A stretch of DNA of 64,000 nucleotides from Blasia pusilla (Eukaryota; Marchantiophyta; Marchantiopsida; Blasiales), in NCBI GenBank assembly GCA_050084515.1, contig CM114273.1:18228001-18292000 (forward strand), read 5' to 3'. The notes under the pieces are model-generated. The model worked only from the letters and a program-made list of their open reading frames with translations, had not been told where the DNA came from and made no database searches. Shown here in pieces: positions 1-8,999 of this stretch (positions within the stretch are counted from its first letter, which is position 1; each line of letters starts with the position of its first letter). The position numbers and the translations under genes were made by a program.

Positions 1-847
1 ACAGAGTGCCAATTCGAATTCTCGAGCTGAACGACTGCCGTACTCCTCGGAGATGAAAAATCACCCAATCCTCTACGCCACCGTCGCAACGTTAGCTTTG
101 ATCTCCAGAAAAACCCCCTTGACATACGAATTGCTTCCTATCCCAACTTTCTATCCCATCTGACAGGATCCGCATAACAGCGAGTCCTCCAAATAAGTCG
201 ATCCCGATTACAGCCACTTCGAAGTAATTTGACTTCCACAATTCTCACTCGGATCAACTCGCTCGCAGTCGCCCCCGTGTGGCGCCGCGCACTATTCCAG
301 ACGCTCGTTCTGAACCCTCAACCACTCTCTTCCGTCACACGAAAGTACCGCCAAAACTGCTCTTCCTCCCGCGATTCTCGTAGCGAAAACCTCCTCCCCT
401 GACCGACTTATCCCCAAAAAACAAACCCACCGATGCCACAAAACCATGGCCGTCCCTCGTTCTTGCCCTGTCTCAAATCCGACACCCCGTAGCCATGTCT
501 CCAAGTGCACCCCTCCGATCACTCTACCGCATTCTGCGTTCCCCGAATCCCGACCCCCATCCAAAACAGCACATCCCGACCCCCGTACGTGAAAAAAGCA
601 GGCGTGCTTGCGGTATCGTCACCGACTCATTTCCTGTCCGCATAAACAGCGCCCAAGCCTATGGCCTTGAGCCCCCACGAATTGCCTGCTAGCACCACAC
701 AGCACAGCACAGCACGCGAGATTCCCGCATGCGCACGGAAAGAAAAGGCCCGCAATGGAAATGGGAAAGCGCTTGGGAATGGTAGGGGCACTGGCTCATC
801 GTAACCGTCCCCGCGGGGAAATTGATTGGGAACTCACTCACTCTTCC
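1..847. other. GC-rich segment without a supportable gene
   Basis: This stretch is clearly richer in C and G than the AT-rich DNA further right. It carries only short open frames: a 90-codon one on the minus strand (292-564) and a 65-codon one on the plus strand (495-692). Neither resembles a family I recognise. A short CACAG-type microsatellite lies near 693-712. The composition would suit a promoter or leader of a gene lying beyond the left edge, but nothing here proves that. Confidence 0.3.
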
Positions 848-981
848 CGCCACGTCAACTCCTCCCCATCCACCCGTCCGCCACGTCAACTCCTCCCCAT
901 CCACCCGTGCGCCACGTCGACTCCTCCCCATCCACCCGTGCGCCACGTCGACTCCTCCCGATCCACCCGTCCGCCACGTCA
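848..981. repeat. 31-bp tandem repeat with ACGT cores
   Basis: Four full units (848-878, 879-909, 910-940, 941-971) and a partial fifth (972-981) run head to tail with one or two substitutions between units. Each unit starts with CGCCACGTC, whose reverse complement GACGTGGCG contains the ACGTGGC core of plant ABRE/G-box-like bZIP sites. Five such cores therefore sit at exact 31-bp spacing. The open frames across the array on both strands are products of the repeat and are not treated as genes. Confidence 0.85.
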
Positions 982-1261
982 CTGGAACACGACCCGTTCC
1001 AGATTCCGCAGCCAGGTCATCAGATGCTGCGCCATGGCCATGTGAGAGGCGCTTGCTCCTGTACGGAGGACTCCCCATCATTTCGGCACGGATCTAGTGC
1101 TTGTGAAAAGTTTTCTCCCACAAGTTTTGGACTAGAAAATGTTCATTAAAAAATATAATAATAAGTGTGAGACCTTTTTCGGAGGGGTGGGAGAGTAATT
1201 AGTAAGTACTTGTGGAGGACATGTCCAGGTAGCCATAGATGGAGAGAAAAAAAACCCTCAC

Positions 1262-1405
1262 GACAATTCATATTCGGGTTATTACCGGGTAATAAGCCCA
1301 ATTCAGAGAGTAAAGAAGGGACGTGGAGACCACATTGGAATGTATGACTCACATAGTATTCCAAATTTATTATTACGACCCCTACAAACACTCTCCTTTT
1401 TTTCC
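1262..1405 (-). repeat. Left arm of a long inverted repeat
   Basis: The reverse complement of this stretch matches 1655-1785 closely, including the shared run GGAATACTATGTGAGTCATA. The arms are about 120-130 bp and are separated by about 250 bp. This is typical of a decayed terminal-inverted-repeat element, or of two small elements inserted in opposite directions. No transposase is visible between the arms. Confidence 0.8.
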
Positions 1406-1654
1406 ACGCGCCTATTCATCCTTGAGTTAGGCCATGAAAGACCAGGGTAGAGTCAAATGGGGAGGGACACTTGGGCAAAAGCGAACATCCCACCCATATT
1501 CAAACACAACACCTGGTGTTTTGCACATGGAAGAGTTGCCCATTGCGCTAAAGTCTCTTCAAACTAGTAAGGAGAATATAAAATATTTATTCTTATTTTA
1601 CATGAGAATTTTTAAGATAAGGTTAACTAACCGAATCAGTTCGAAAACCCGAAT

Positions 1655-1785
1655 ATGAAAAAACGGAGAGTGTTTGTAGGGATCGTAATAATAAATTTGG
1701 AATACTATGTGAGTCATACATTCCAATGTGGTCTCCACTTCCCTTCTTTACTCTCTGAATTGGGCTTATTACCCGTTAATGAAAG
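1655..1785 (+). repeat. Right arm of a long inverted repeat
   Basis: This arm pairs with 1262-1405. The 89-codon open frame that crosses it (1655-1924) is a by-product of the repeat: the mirrored frame appears on the opposite strand at 1146-1391. Confidence 0.8.
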
Positions 1786-1828
1786 GTGGCAACATCCCAC
1801 CTTGCAAGGTGGGATGTTGCCACTTTTC
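1781..1828. repeat. Near-perfect 48-bp palindrome
   Basis: The central 38 bp (1786-1823) is a perfect palindrome with no loop; each 19-nt arm starts with GTGGCAACATCCCACC. Five flanking bases on each side extend it with a single mismatch. It lies at the inner edge of the right arm of the long inverted repeat. Confidence 0.9.
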
Positions 1829-1929
1829 TCTAAGTTGTCATCAAATCGCATCCCCAACTTCCCAAATATATCCTCCAACAAAGATGGTAGGAGAGTAACT
1901 TTCCTAGATCCATATGGACCATAATCTAG

Positions 1930-2379
1930 AGTAACTCGCCCTTCTTTTTTCCAACTCCCAATCAATCATATGGGGCCTTAATGTCTGTACGTGGTGATCA
2001 ACAAGCACTTGTCACATTAGAAGGAAGGTGCATCTATTTGGACTGGCCAACCTACTAAAAAAAGACTTGTTTGACTCAAATGATCCACCATAAATTGAGA
2101 GGAACTTTGAGTGAAACACTCCACCATAAATGGAGAGAAATTTGAGTGAACAGATTAACTAAAGCTCTTGAGAATGTTTAGGTTCAAGGCGTGGCATAAG
2201 AGGCCAACCCCTCTTATGTCACCCTTCTTGGGCGTCATGGGCTCAAGTGGAACCACTACATTCATGACACTCAATAATGTGACAACCACTGCAAAAAGGA
2301 AGGATGTCACATTAATTGGTCTACATGTAGAGTTCTACCATGTTAATTGTACACGGTTTTAACAAGCTATTTGGATCTA
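1930..2379. other. Intergenic DNA with a short tandem duplication
   Basis: No gene is visible. Around 2085-2150 a stretch of about 35 bp (CACCATAAAT followed by TGAGAG/TGGAGA and TTTGAGTGAA) is present twice in tandem. Confidence 0.5.
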
Positions 2380-2790
2380 ATTTTTTCTTGAGTGGGCAGA
2401 TGAGGTTAGATATATGTCCGTTATGTTAGGATTAATGATTTTGACAAACTCCTTGTTTTCCTATTTTGGATCAAGTTGCCTCATGTTTTTAATCTAATCA
2501 ACAATCACTCACTTGGTAACCCACGTGCACAAATTATTGGATATATTAAGGGTTCAAGGGAGTGATCTTTTGGCTCTTCCCAAGGGTATAACAGATGAGA
2601 AGATGGCTTTCAAGAGCCATCTTTCTCATGTTCAACATAGGGAGCACTCTTCCTTCTAAACTTTGGTAGGAACTTGATTGTTAGAGTTTGGATTCCCTCA
2701 CGATGGAGGATGGATATGTCTTGATGATGATGTGTAGATTTGAGAGTGAAGTTAGTTATGTGAGTCATTTTCTATATTTATCTAAGTATC
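2380..2790 (+). repeat. Decayed solo copy of terminal repeat L, inverted relative to its neighbour
   Basis: Read on the plus strand, this stretch follows the L repeat of the methyltransferase retrotransposon in order. It has GATGAGGTT, then CTTTTGGCTCTTCCCA, then AGATGGCTTTC, CATCTTTCTCATGTT and GGATTCCCTC. Many substitutions and deletions separate it from L, so it is much older than the copies at 2968 and 12407. It points the opposite way from the adjacent long element and has no coding region attached, so it is best read as an old solo repeat. Confidence 0.7.
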
Positions 2791-2850
2791 TATTTTTTTG
2801 TTTGGTCTCCATACACATGTGTGATTTTATTTTTATAAATATATAGATAT

Positions 2851-2967
2851 TGTCTTGCGCATACATATCGCTACACAACATACATCACTGGTCACATCTA
2901 CACCACACAACACCGATCCACACATGTACAAAAATCAACTCATACATATACATGGAGATCACACAAC
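2851..2967 (-). repeat. Module T, terminal copy
   Basis: This 117-bp sequence forms the 3' end of copy 1. It recurs at 3452-3589 and at 51419-51556. All three copies stop on the right at the same CACACAAC, although what follows differs each time (L repeat, 3' untranslated DNA, or RT). This copy lacks 20 bp present in the others between two short CGATC repeats, a simple microhomology deletion. Confidence 0.85.
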
Positions 2968-3449
2968 AAAAATATAAATAGTAGTAAAAACGGCACGCTC
3001 GGCCTAAAACTCCACTCCTCAATCTACATCGGCATATCAAGCCTCGTCCACCCTGTGCTATCGAGGAATCCGGACGCTACCACCCTAGTCCTATCTCACA
3101 CACATACAAGGGAGGTGCTCCAACGGCCCAACATGAGAAAGATGACTTAGGAAAGCCATCTTCCTCTCTTATATAGGGTTGGGAAGAGCCAAAAGGCTCT
3201 TCACCTAAAAATAGCCCTCCCCTTGGTAACCTGCGCGCACAGGTTATCAGGGGCGGATGACCTGGTCAACAAGTCACCCGGCTGTAAAAGACCTCAACAT
3301 GAAAGTTGTGAGAAACGACGTTCCTGACACAATGGACCTATCCTCAACCTCATCCGACACCGTGGGACAAAGTTACACTCAAGATAGTCCGCTGGCTCCT
3401 ACGCCCTATCCACGATAGATCTCGGCCTATCGGCTACTCAGATGTGACA
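2968..3449 (-). repeat. Module L (LTR-like), 3' copy of element 1
   Basis: This 482-bp repeat matches 12407-12893 nearly base for base by eye. In element orientation it starts TGTCACATCTGAG and carries a TATATAA box with a GAAGAGCC-AAAA-GGCTCTTC hairpin just upstream of it (3183-3202). Unlike an ordinary 3' LTR it is not the last part of the element, because module T lies on both sides of it. The similarity to the 5' copy ends in the T-rich run at 2968, just before the TACA that would close a conventional LTR. Confidence 0.9.
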
Positions 3450-3451
3450 GC

Positions 3452-3589
3452 TATCATGCGCATACATATCGCTACACAACATACATCGCTGGTCACATCT
3501 ACACCACACAACACCGATCTTCCCCACACACGGGTCGATCCACACATGTACAAAAATCAACTCATACATATACATGGAGATCACACAAC
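3452..3589 (-). repeat. Module T, internal copy
   Basis: This second T copy lies between the end of the coding region and the L repeat. It is joined to L by the two bases GC. In element orientation the joint reads GATA-GC-TGTC; with one transition it would be the palindrome GACAGCTGTC. That is what would result if the two element termini (GACA and TGTC) were fused around GC. A 66-codon frame (3438-3638, minus) crosses it and is not regarded as a gene. Confidence 0.85.
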
Positions 3590-3662
3590 CGCCTTCTAGT
3601 GGCGGTTGGATCCCCCAACTCCAGATAGAAAATATCACATCTCTCTGACATGACCTACTACC

Positions 3663-4484
3663 CTATACACATCTCAGACATATCCATCGTCCCGTGGGAA
3701 CCACATCAAGAGGGGGGGTCAGACATGACATATGCCACCCTCGAGAACAACCATCACATACCAACATGGTGGCTGCATCCCTCGTAGATCCCCACAACAT
3801 ACACCTCAAGCCTGCAGGTACCACTGCCAAGCTCGGATCCACCGTCCCATCTACGTTCGGAAGATGACATGGCGCACAATTGCGCACATGATCCTTCCAA
3901 ACCATACCATCCCGTCCCTCCAACATGAGGACTCCGGTGGGTAATACTTCACGCACACGTAGGATCATGCGCCCTACAGTGACATCTAGCGTCGTGGGTG
4001 CCGCCTGCTGTAAATACACGTAATCTCCAGGATGAAACCTCCTAATCCCTGGACGATAACCTCCTCCACGAATGGTCGCGTACCTCAATGTATCTCTATG
4101 TTGGGCAATAGCTAAGTTCTCAAAGGCCATAGGCATAACTCTACGAAAAACTTCTGCCTTCTGAGAACATGCTTGTACCCACAAATCTGGATCATCAAGA
4201 TCTAACACCTCCGCCATGTCACGTCGAATCGCTGCAGGTAAATCTGGCTCTCTCCCAAAGAGCAAAAAGTACGGTGAAAATGACGCCAAAGATGCCTGCC
4301 GACTTAAGCGATAACCCATAGCCAACCATGGCAACTGTAGATCCCACTCCCTCAACTGTCCCCGCTGCAAGCCATACTTGCGCAATCCTCTCTTCACCGT
4401 CTGTACCACTCTCTCCGCCAACCCATCCGCCTCAAGATGATCTCTGGACGTGGTGCGGTGATCTATCATTGCCTGATCACACAA
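3663..4484 (-). pseudogene. Integrase C-terminal half fused to a PHD finger (copy 1)
   Basis: This 273-codon open stretch begins after a frameshift near 4490. It starts in the integrase core: HLEADGLAERVVQ holds the third acidic residue of the DDE triad. It continues through the terminal beta-barrel-like region. Residues 228-272 form a PHD finger (nucleotides about 3803-3666): C228, C243-x2-C246, H251-x2-C254, W267 and C269-x2-C272. The second zinc ligand is tryptophan (W231) in this copy, so the finger is probably damaged here. PHD fingers usually bind histone H3 tails. In this position it would be expected to act on integration-site choice, much as the integrase chromodomain does in chromoviruses; that role is inferred. 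The other copies in the window lack this region. Confidence 0.85.
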
Positions 4485-4990
4485 GGCCAGAAACTCTCCC
4501 CTGAACTCGGTACCCGGTCAGTCAACACCTCCGCCGGTGCACCAAAGTGACTAAGCACACGATCTAGAAACGCATAAGCTGTTCCCTTGCTCGCCTTGTC
4601 TAGTAGTGCCACCAACTCTATCCACTTGGAGAAATGCTCCACCATGACCAAAACGTACCTCTGATGACGCCCCGTCAATGGCAAAGGTCCCGCAAAGTCT
4701 AAACTCCACCGATAACCTAAACCCATAATCGGCAAAGGATGTAACTGCGGAGTGGGAGCATTGAAGGATGCTCGCACTCTGTCACATACCATACATCTGG
4801 CCACAAACTGCTGTACCCCAGTATGCATGCCGCGCCACCAATACCTGAACTGGAGTAAGGTTGTAAAGCACGCTTTACTCCGAAATGTCCCAACTCATCA
4901 TGGGCATGTCGCACTACACGTGCTCGCTGGGAAGGATGAGGTACCACTCGTATCCTACCATCTCCCCATACCCGCAAAATGTGAGTCCCC
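4466..4990 (-). pseudogene. Integrase N-terminal half (copy 1)
   Basis: Two overlapping frames together show the zinc-binding HHCC domain (HDELGHFGVKRA, then CMVCDR) and the first two catalytic acids (SLDFAGPLPL and LTDR). A frameshift lies near 4830 in the zinc domain and another near 4490 just after LTDR, so the integrase cannot be made as one protein from this copy. The residues match Ty3/gypsy integrases. The domain links to RNase H upstream and to the PHD-bearing tail downstream. Confidence 0.85.
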
Positions 4991-5013
4991 TCCCACCTGA
5001 ACCTCTTGGCTCT

Positions 5014-6171
5014 CTATAGGATCCGATCCCGCTCCCTAGCACTCACTGTACTCGCAATGACGCCAGTGCGCAAGAACTCCACAACCTCCATGTCGTCATG
5101 GATATCACGACCACCTGTCGCCTCCTCACTAACCTCCGGATCCAAAGACTCATAATCCAACCCCACCACTGGAGTCATCACCTGTGGCTGACCTACCACA
5201 GTCAACCAACAAAGATAGTCAGATGCATGCCAACCGAGCACCATCTCCTCATCACTCTCTCCGTTCCATTGAGCTCCTATGTCGTCTCTCTAACTCAAAC
5301 ATGGGTTACGACTCAACCCATCCGCATCCTGGTTCAGCCGAACTGGCCTATGAACCACCTCAAACTCATACTCCTGTAGTAATAGAGCCCACCTGGCAAG
5401 CTTTCCCGTAAGCTTGTCGGACTCCATCAACCACCTCAACGGTTGATGATCAGTGATAAGTGTGAAAGGGTTGCCGAATAAATAGCACCTGAAATGTGCC
5501 ACGGCCCACACTGCAGCCAAGCACTCTCCCTCGTAGGAGCTGTACTTCGCCTATGCAATGTTGTTTGATCGGCTCACGTAAGCCACAACAAACTCCCTCT
5601 CCTCGTCATCCCTCTGACTAAGCACTACTCCTAGACCCAACATGCTCCAATCCGTATGTAATTGGAATGGACGACCCCTAACCGATCTCTGTAAAATGGG
5701 TGAGGACGTCAACCTGTCCTTGGGCTCCTGAAATGCTCGCTCCTGGTCATCTCCCCACAACCAAACCTGATCAAGTCTCGTCAACAAGGTCAAAGACTTT
5801 GCGATCGCACTAAAATCCTTGACATACCGTCGATAGAAGTTTGCCAGTCCAAGAAATGCTCGGACTCGACTCACATCTGTAGCGCGTGGAATCTAAGCAA
5901 TAGCCTCTACCTTTGTCTGCTGAACACCTAACCCACTCGGGTATATGGTGTGTCCCAAGTACTCAATCTGCTCTTGAAAGAATCTGCACTTGCCTGGATG
6001 TAACTTCAGTCCATGTAAGTGCAATCGCCAAAACACCTCCTCCAAGTGTCGCTCATGCTCCTCAACCGTGGAACTGAAGATAAGAATATCATCTATGTAA
6101 CATCGTACAAAATCCAAGCTAGCCAGAATCCTATCCATCACTCTCTGAAACTCTGCAGGCGCGTTCTTCAA
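5014..6171 (-). pseudogene. Reverse transcriptase palm and RNase H (copy 1)
   Basis: The RT active site CYIDDILIFS is encoded at about 6105-6075, followed by the connecting region FLGLANFYRRYV. The RNase H part has FQLHTDWSMLGLGVVLSQ, then YSSYEGE and LITDHQPLRWLM, which carry the D-E-D residues of Ty3-type RNase H. The first acidic motif reads TDWS where TDAS is usual. In-frame stops occur near 5889, 5548 and 5287, all in the same frame, so the decay here is mostly by substitution. A linker of about 75 codons (5014-5244) leads to integrase. Confidence 0.9.
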
Positions 6172-6192
6172 CCCAAATGGTAAGAACCGCCA

Positions 6193-7014
6193 CTAATACA
6201 AGCAGTCTCTCCCGAACCGATCTATCCCCCAGAATGTTGTCTTCTCCCTGTCCTCCAACCTGATAAGAAGCTGATGATAGCCAGCACGGAGATCTAAAGT
6301 ACTGAAGATCTTTGCATGCCCTACCGCATCAGAGATCTCCTCAGTAGGCATGGCGTACCGATCTGACCTCGTGTGTCGGTTGATAGGACGGTAATCTCCA
6401 CACATCCGCCTATCCGTCCAATTGCCATACATATCCTTCTTTGCCGGCATGACTGTGGCAGATGCATACTCCCCATGTGATAACTCCACAAGTCCTGCCT
6501 CCAACAAGTCCTGACTCCTGCTCTGAATCAAGGCTCGCTCCATATCAGAATACCTGTAGGGTCGACGAAAGATCGGCGTATCACTAGCCAACTCAATCCG
6601 TATCCCGGGACCCTTCAGCGTACCCAAGTCTCTCATACTGAAGGCAAAACAACTTACATGCCCTCTCAAAAACCTATGAACTCGCCGTCGCTCTCCTCCT
6701 ATCAACTTGAGACCTATCACAGGTTCCCAAGTCTCCATCGTGACCTCACTCGGAGAGGACGCAACCTCCGGCTTTGGTTGCTATGTAGCAACCCTAGCCA
6801 CCTCCGCAAGAGCCACTCCACTCTGACCTCCTACACCATGCTCCACATCCGAAAAATGAACATGTGCTACTCTAGCCGCCTTCGCACTCTCTGCTCGAAC
6901 GACGTCCCAGGAAGTCCATGGGTGCCTATCTATCCTCGTCTCGCCCCCAGCCAATGCCTGTACAGACCCTGTAGGCAATAGTCCAACTCGTGGACGTGAC
7001 GGCATGGATGACAC
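6193..7014 (-). pseudogene. Reverse transcriptase N-terminal region and linker (copy 1)
   Basis: Reading continues in the same frame as the palm. The fingers region contains RMCGDYRPIN and the first catalytic aspartate motif STLDLRAGYHQ. A stop at about 6191 sits where copy 2 has an arginine (CGA in copy 2, TAG here). A 77-codon linker (6781-7014) precedes RT and ends in a stop. The matching stretch in copy 2 is 51752-52273. Confidence 0.9.
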
Positions 7015-7243
7015 TCACATCCGTCTCTGACTTAGCCATACCTAGGCTGACAGTTGAAATCCATTGCTTGCCCCAACACCTGTCTCTGGGATGCCTCAGT
7101 CATCCCTGGCACCACCGTAGTACCAGTAGTGAACCCCATGGCGCGCTCGCGATCATCTGCTGTAGGCTTCTCCAATGCTCCGGTCACCTCATCCCAAATC
7201 ATGCCTGGCCCTCCCTGACGAAAGGTGTGGGATGCTGGGAAGC

Positions 7244-8362
7244 TCACCAACGTAGGTCGGATGACCTCAACTCCCCCACCCTATTGGCCATGGCCAACGG
7301 TGGTCTATCATCCCGTGTCACCACCTGAGATCGACGCCCTGAGCCCAAAATAGCATCCACTGTGAGATGTGGTGCTCTCTGAACTCCATCGTATGCTCGA
7401 CTCAGTACCTCTGATGGTATCAGGTTCATCCACCACAGTCGTGGACATTGGGCACGTGACCAAACTCTCGCTGCATCTAACAACACAACAAGTCCCAACC
7501 AGGACCTTACCTGATGTACACTCGTCATCACACGTGCACGAGTGTCTCCCAACAACGGCACGTTCTCCAAAATGTACGCTGGAGAACATATCTGACTCTC
7601 CTGCAAGTGTCATAATACTCGCAGCATCTCCCAAAACATCCCTGACCTCGGATCCTGCAATCCAAATCCCTGGCCAACTGATGAATGACCCTGACATGGC
7701 CATCCAGCAATCACCAAATGAATGGTGCCAACTCTATCTAGATCCTGCGCCCCCACCAAAGAGATGTCGGCGGGTAGCGTATGCTGATATCCCCGTACTG
7801 CAGATACCGGCAATAACTCAGGATACCTCTGGACCAATCTCGCCACGTGACGTAATGATACTCACCGCGTGGTCTCATCTCTCTCCACATAAAGGTACTT
7901 ATGCACCCGTATGCCTGCCTGCAATAGTGCAGCCAATCCGGTGCTAATCCCTTCGAAGAGATCTAACACCCTAACACCCTCCCCTGGGCACTGCCACACA
8001 ACAGGTGTGGTATCCAGTGGGGTCAACGTCTCCACTCCAAGAGCCCGATCGCCACGTGACTCTCGCTGCTATGGGACAAAAACATGACTCCATGCCTGCT
8101 TCACGAGGTCGTCGGCACTCCTCTGTAGCTCTCGAGTCGTACCCCACAATGGTGAAGAGGCCTCGCCAACATGGGAAGAGACACCCTCCATGGCCTGTCT
8201 CTCCGAGGGACTATCCGCTACTGGGACATCCTCCGCATGTGCGTTCCCCTCCAACAACTCTCTTGGCCAGCTAACACTACCTGTGAAAGTTGCCATCGTG
8301 GTCACAGACTCGCCTCGTGATCGACCACCTCGTCCCGCAAACTGCACGGGTAACTGACTCAT
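7244..8362 (-). pseudogene. DNMT3-like cytosine-5 DNA methyltransferase domain (copy 1)
   Basis: One reading frame, the same as gag, carries the methyltransferase with two in-frame stops (near 8067 and 7608). Motif I reads VRVLDLFEGISTGL (about 7975-7930). The catalytic PCQ loop lies in VIAGWPCQGHS, with the Cys codon at 7694-7696. The ENV motif is YILENVPLLGD, with its Glu codon at 7565-7567. After it, LLDAARVWSRAQ and PRLWWMNL resemble the end of the DNMT3 catalytic core ([20 protein letters not shown] in animal DNMT3A). Motif I and the short spacing to PCQ also suit DNMT3 rather than DNMT1 or CMT. These enzymes methylate cytosine in DNA. The domain lies between protease and RT. Confidence 0.88.
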
Positions 8363-8380
8363 CCGGCCGTCACCTGACCG

Positions 8381-8990
8381 TCATCCTGGCCGATAAGCAA
8401 CGGTCTCCTCCCATAAGTCAAGGATGAATCCTAGGGGATATAACAGTGTACTCCCCACCAACACATCGTACGACTCAGCTGGTCTCGTAATCGCACGTGT
8501 GCGCACCATAGCACTATCCGTCGCATGCTCTGGCTGGACTCTGACAAAAATCTCTTGTCGAGTCATATACTGAGTGGGTGATACGCCCCCAATCAAGGTC
8601 TGTATCTAGAAGGGACAAGGCTCAATGTTGGCCTTCCGTAACCCCAACGCTAAACACGCCGCCTTCCCTAACATCAAGGGTTGCGCTCCCGAATCAAGTA
8701 GGACGCGCTGCGGGTGGTATACTGTCCCCGTCGGACTAACCAAGCGAAATACTCTAGCTCGGTTATCTAGTAACACTACTCCAGGTGTCGCCACTGCTCG
8801 TTCTATGGCCGGTCGAGCTGGCATATCTACCAACTTTGCCGCCGCTGCATGCCATGACTCTACGGGGAACATCCCGAGCACCGGCTCTGAGGGCAAGTCC
8901 ACCACCTCCTCAACTACCTCTGAACAAGAAACAGTCATCTCTCCATACTCACACAACGTGGCGGCCAACCGGAACACCTCAGTTGGTCCA
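8381..8990 (-). pseudogene. Retropepsin-like aspartic protease (copy 1)
   Basis: The active-site motif LLDSGAQPLMLG (Asp codon 8693-8695) follows the gag frame without a break and marks a retroviral-type aspartic protease that would cut the polyprotein. The frame continues past a stop at 8603-8605 to VGSTLLYPLGFILDLWEE. A second stop near 8378 comes with a short insertion that copy 2 lacks. The methyltransferase follows in the same frame. Confidence 0.8.
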
Positions 8991-8999
8991 ACCCCCAAC

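Noticed and set aside
689-1149. Several open frames of 90-130 codons on both strands
   Set aside because: They are created by the 31-bp tandem repeat, which stays open in more than one frame.
7369-7947. 192-codon plus-strand frame opposite the methyltransferase
   Set aside because: It is the antisense shadow of the methyltransferase frame; a shorter one appears opposite copy 2.
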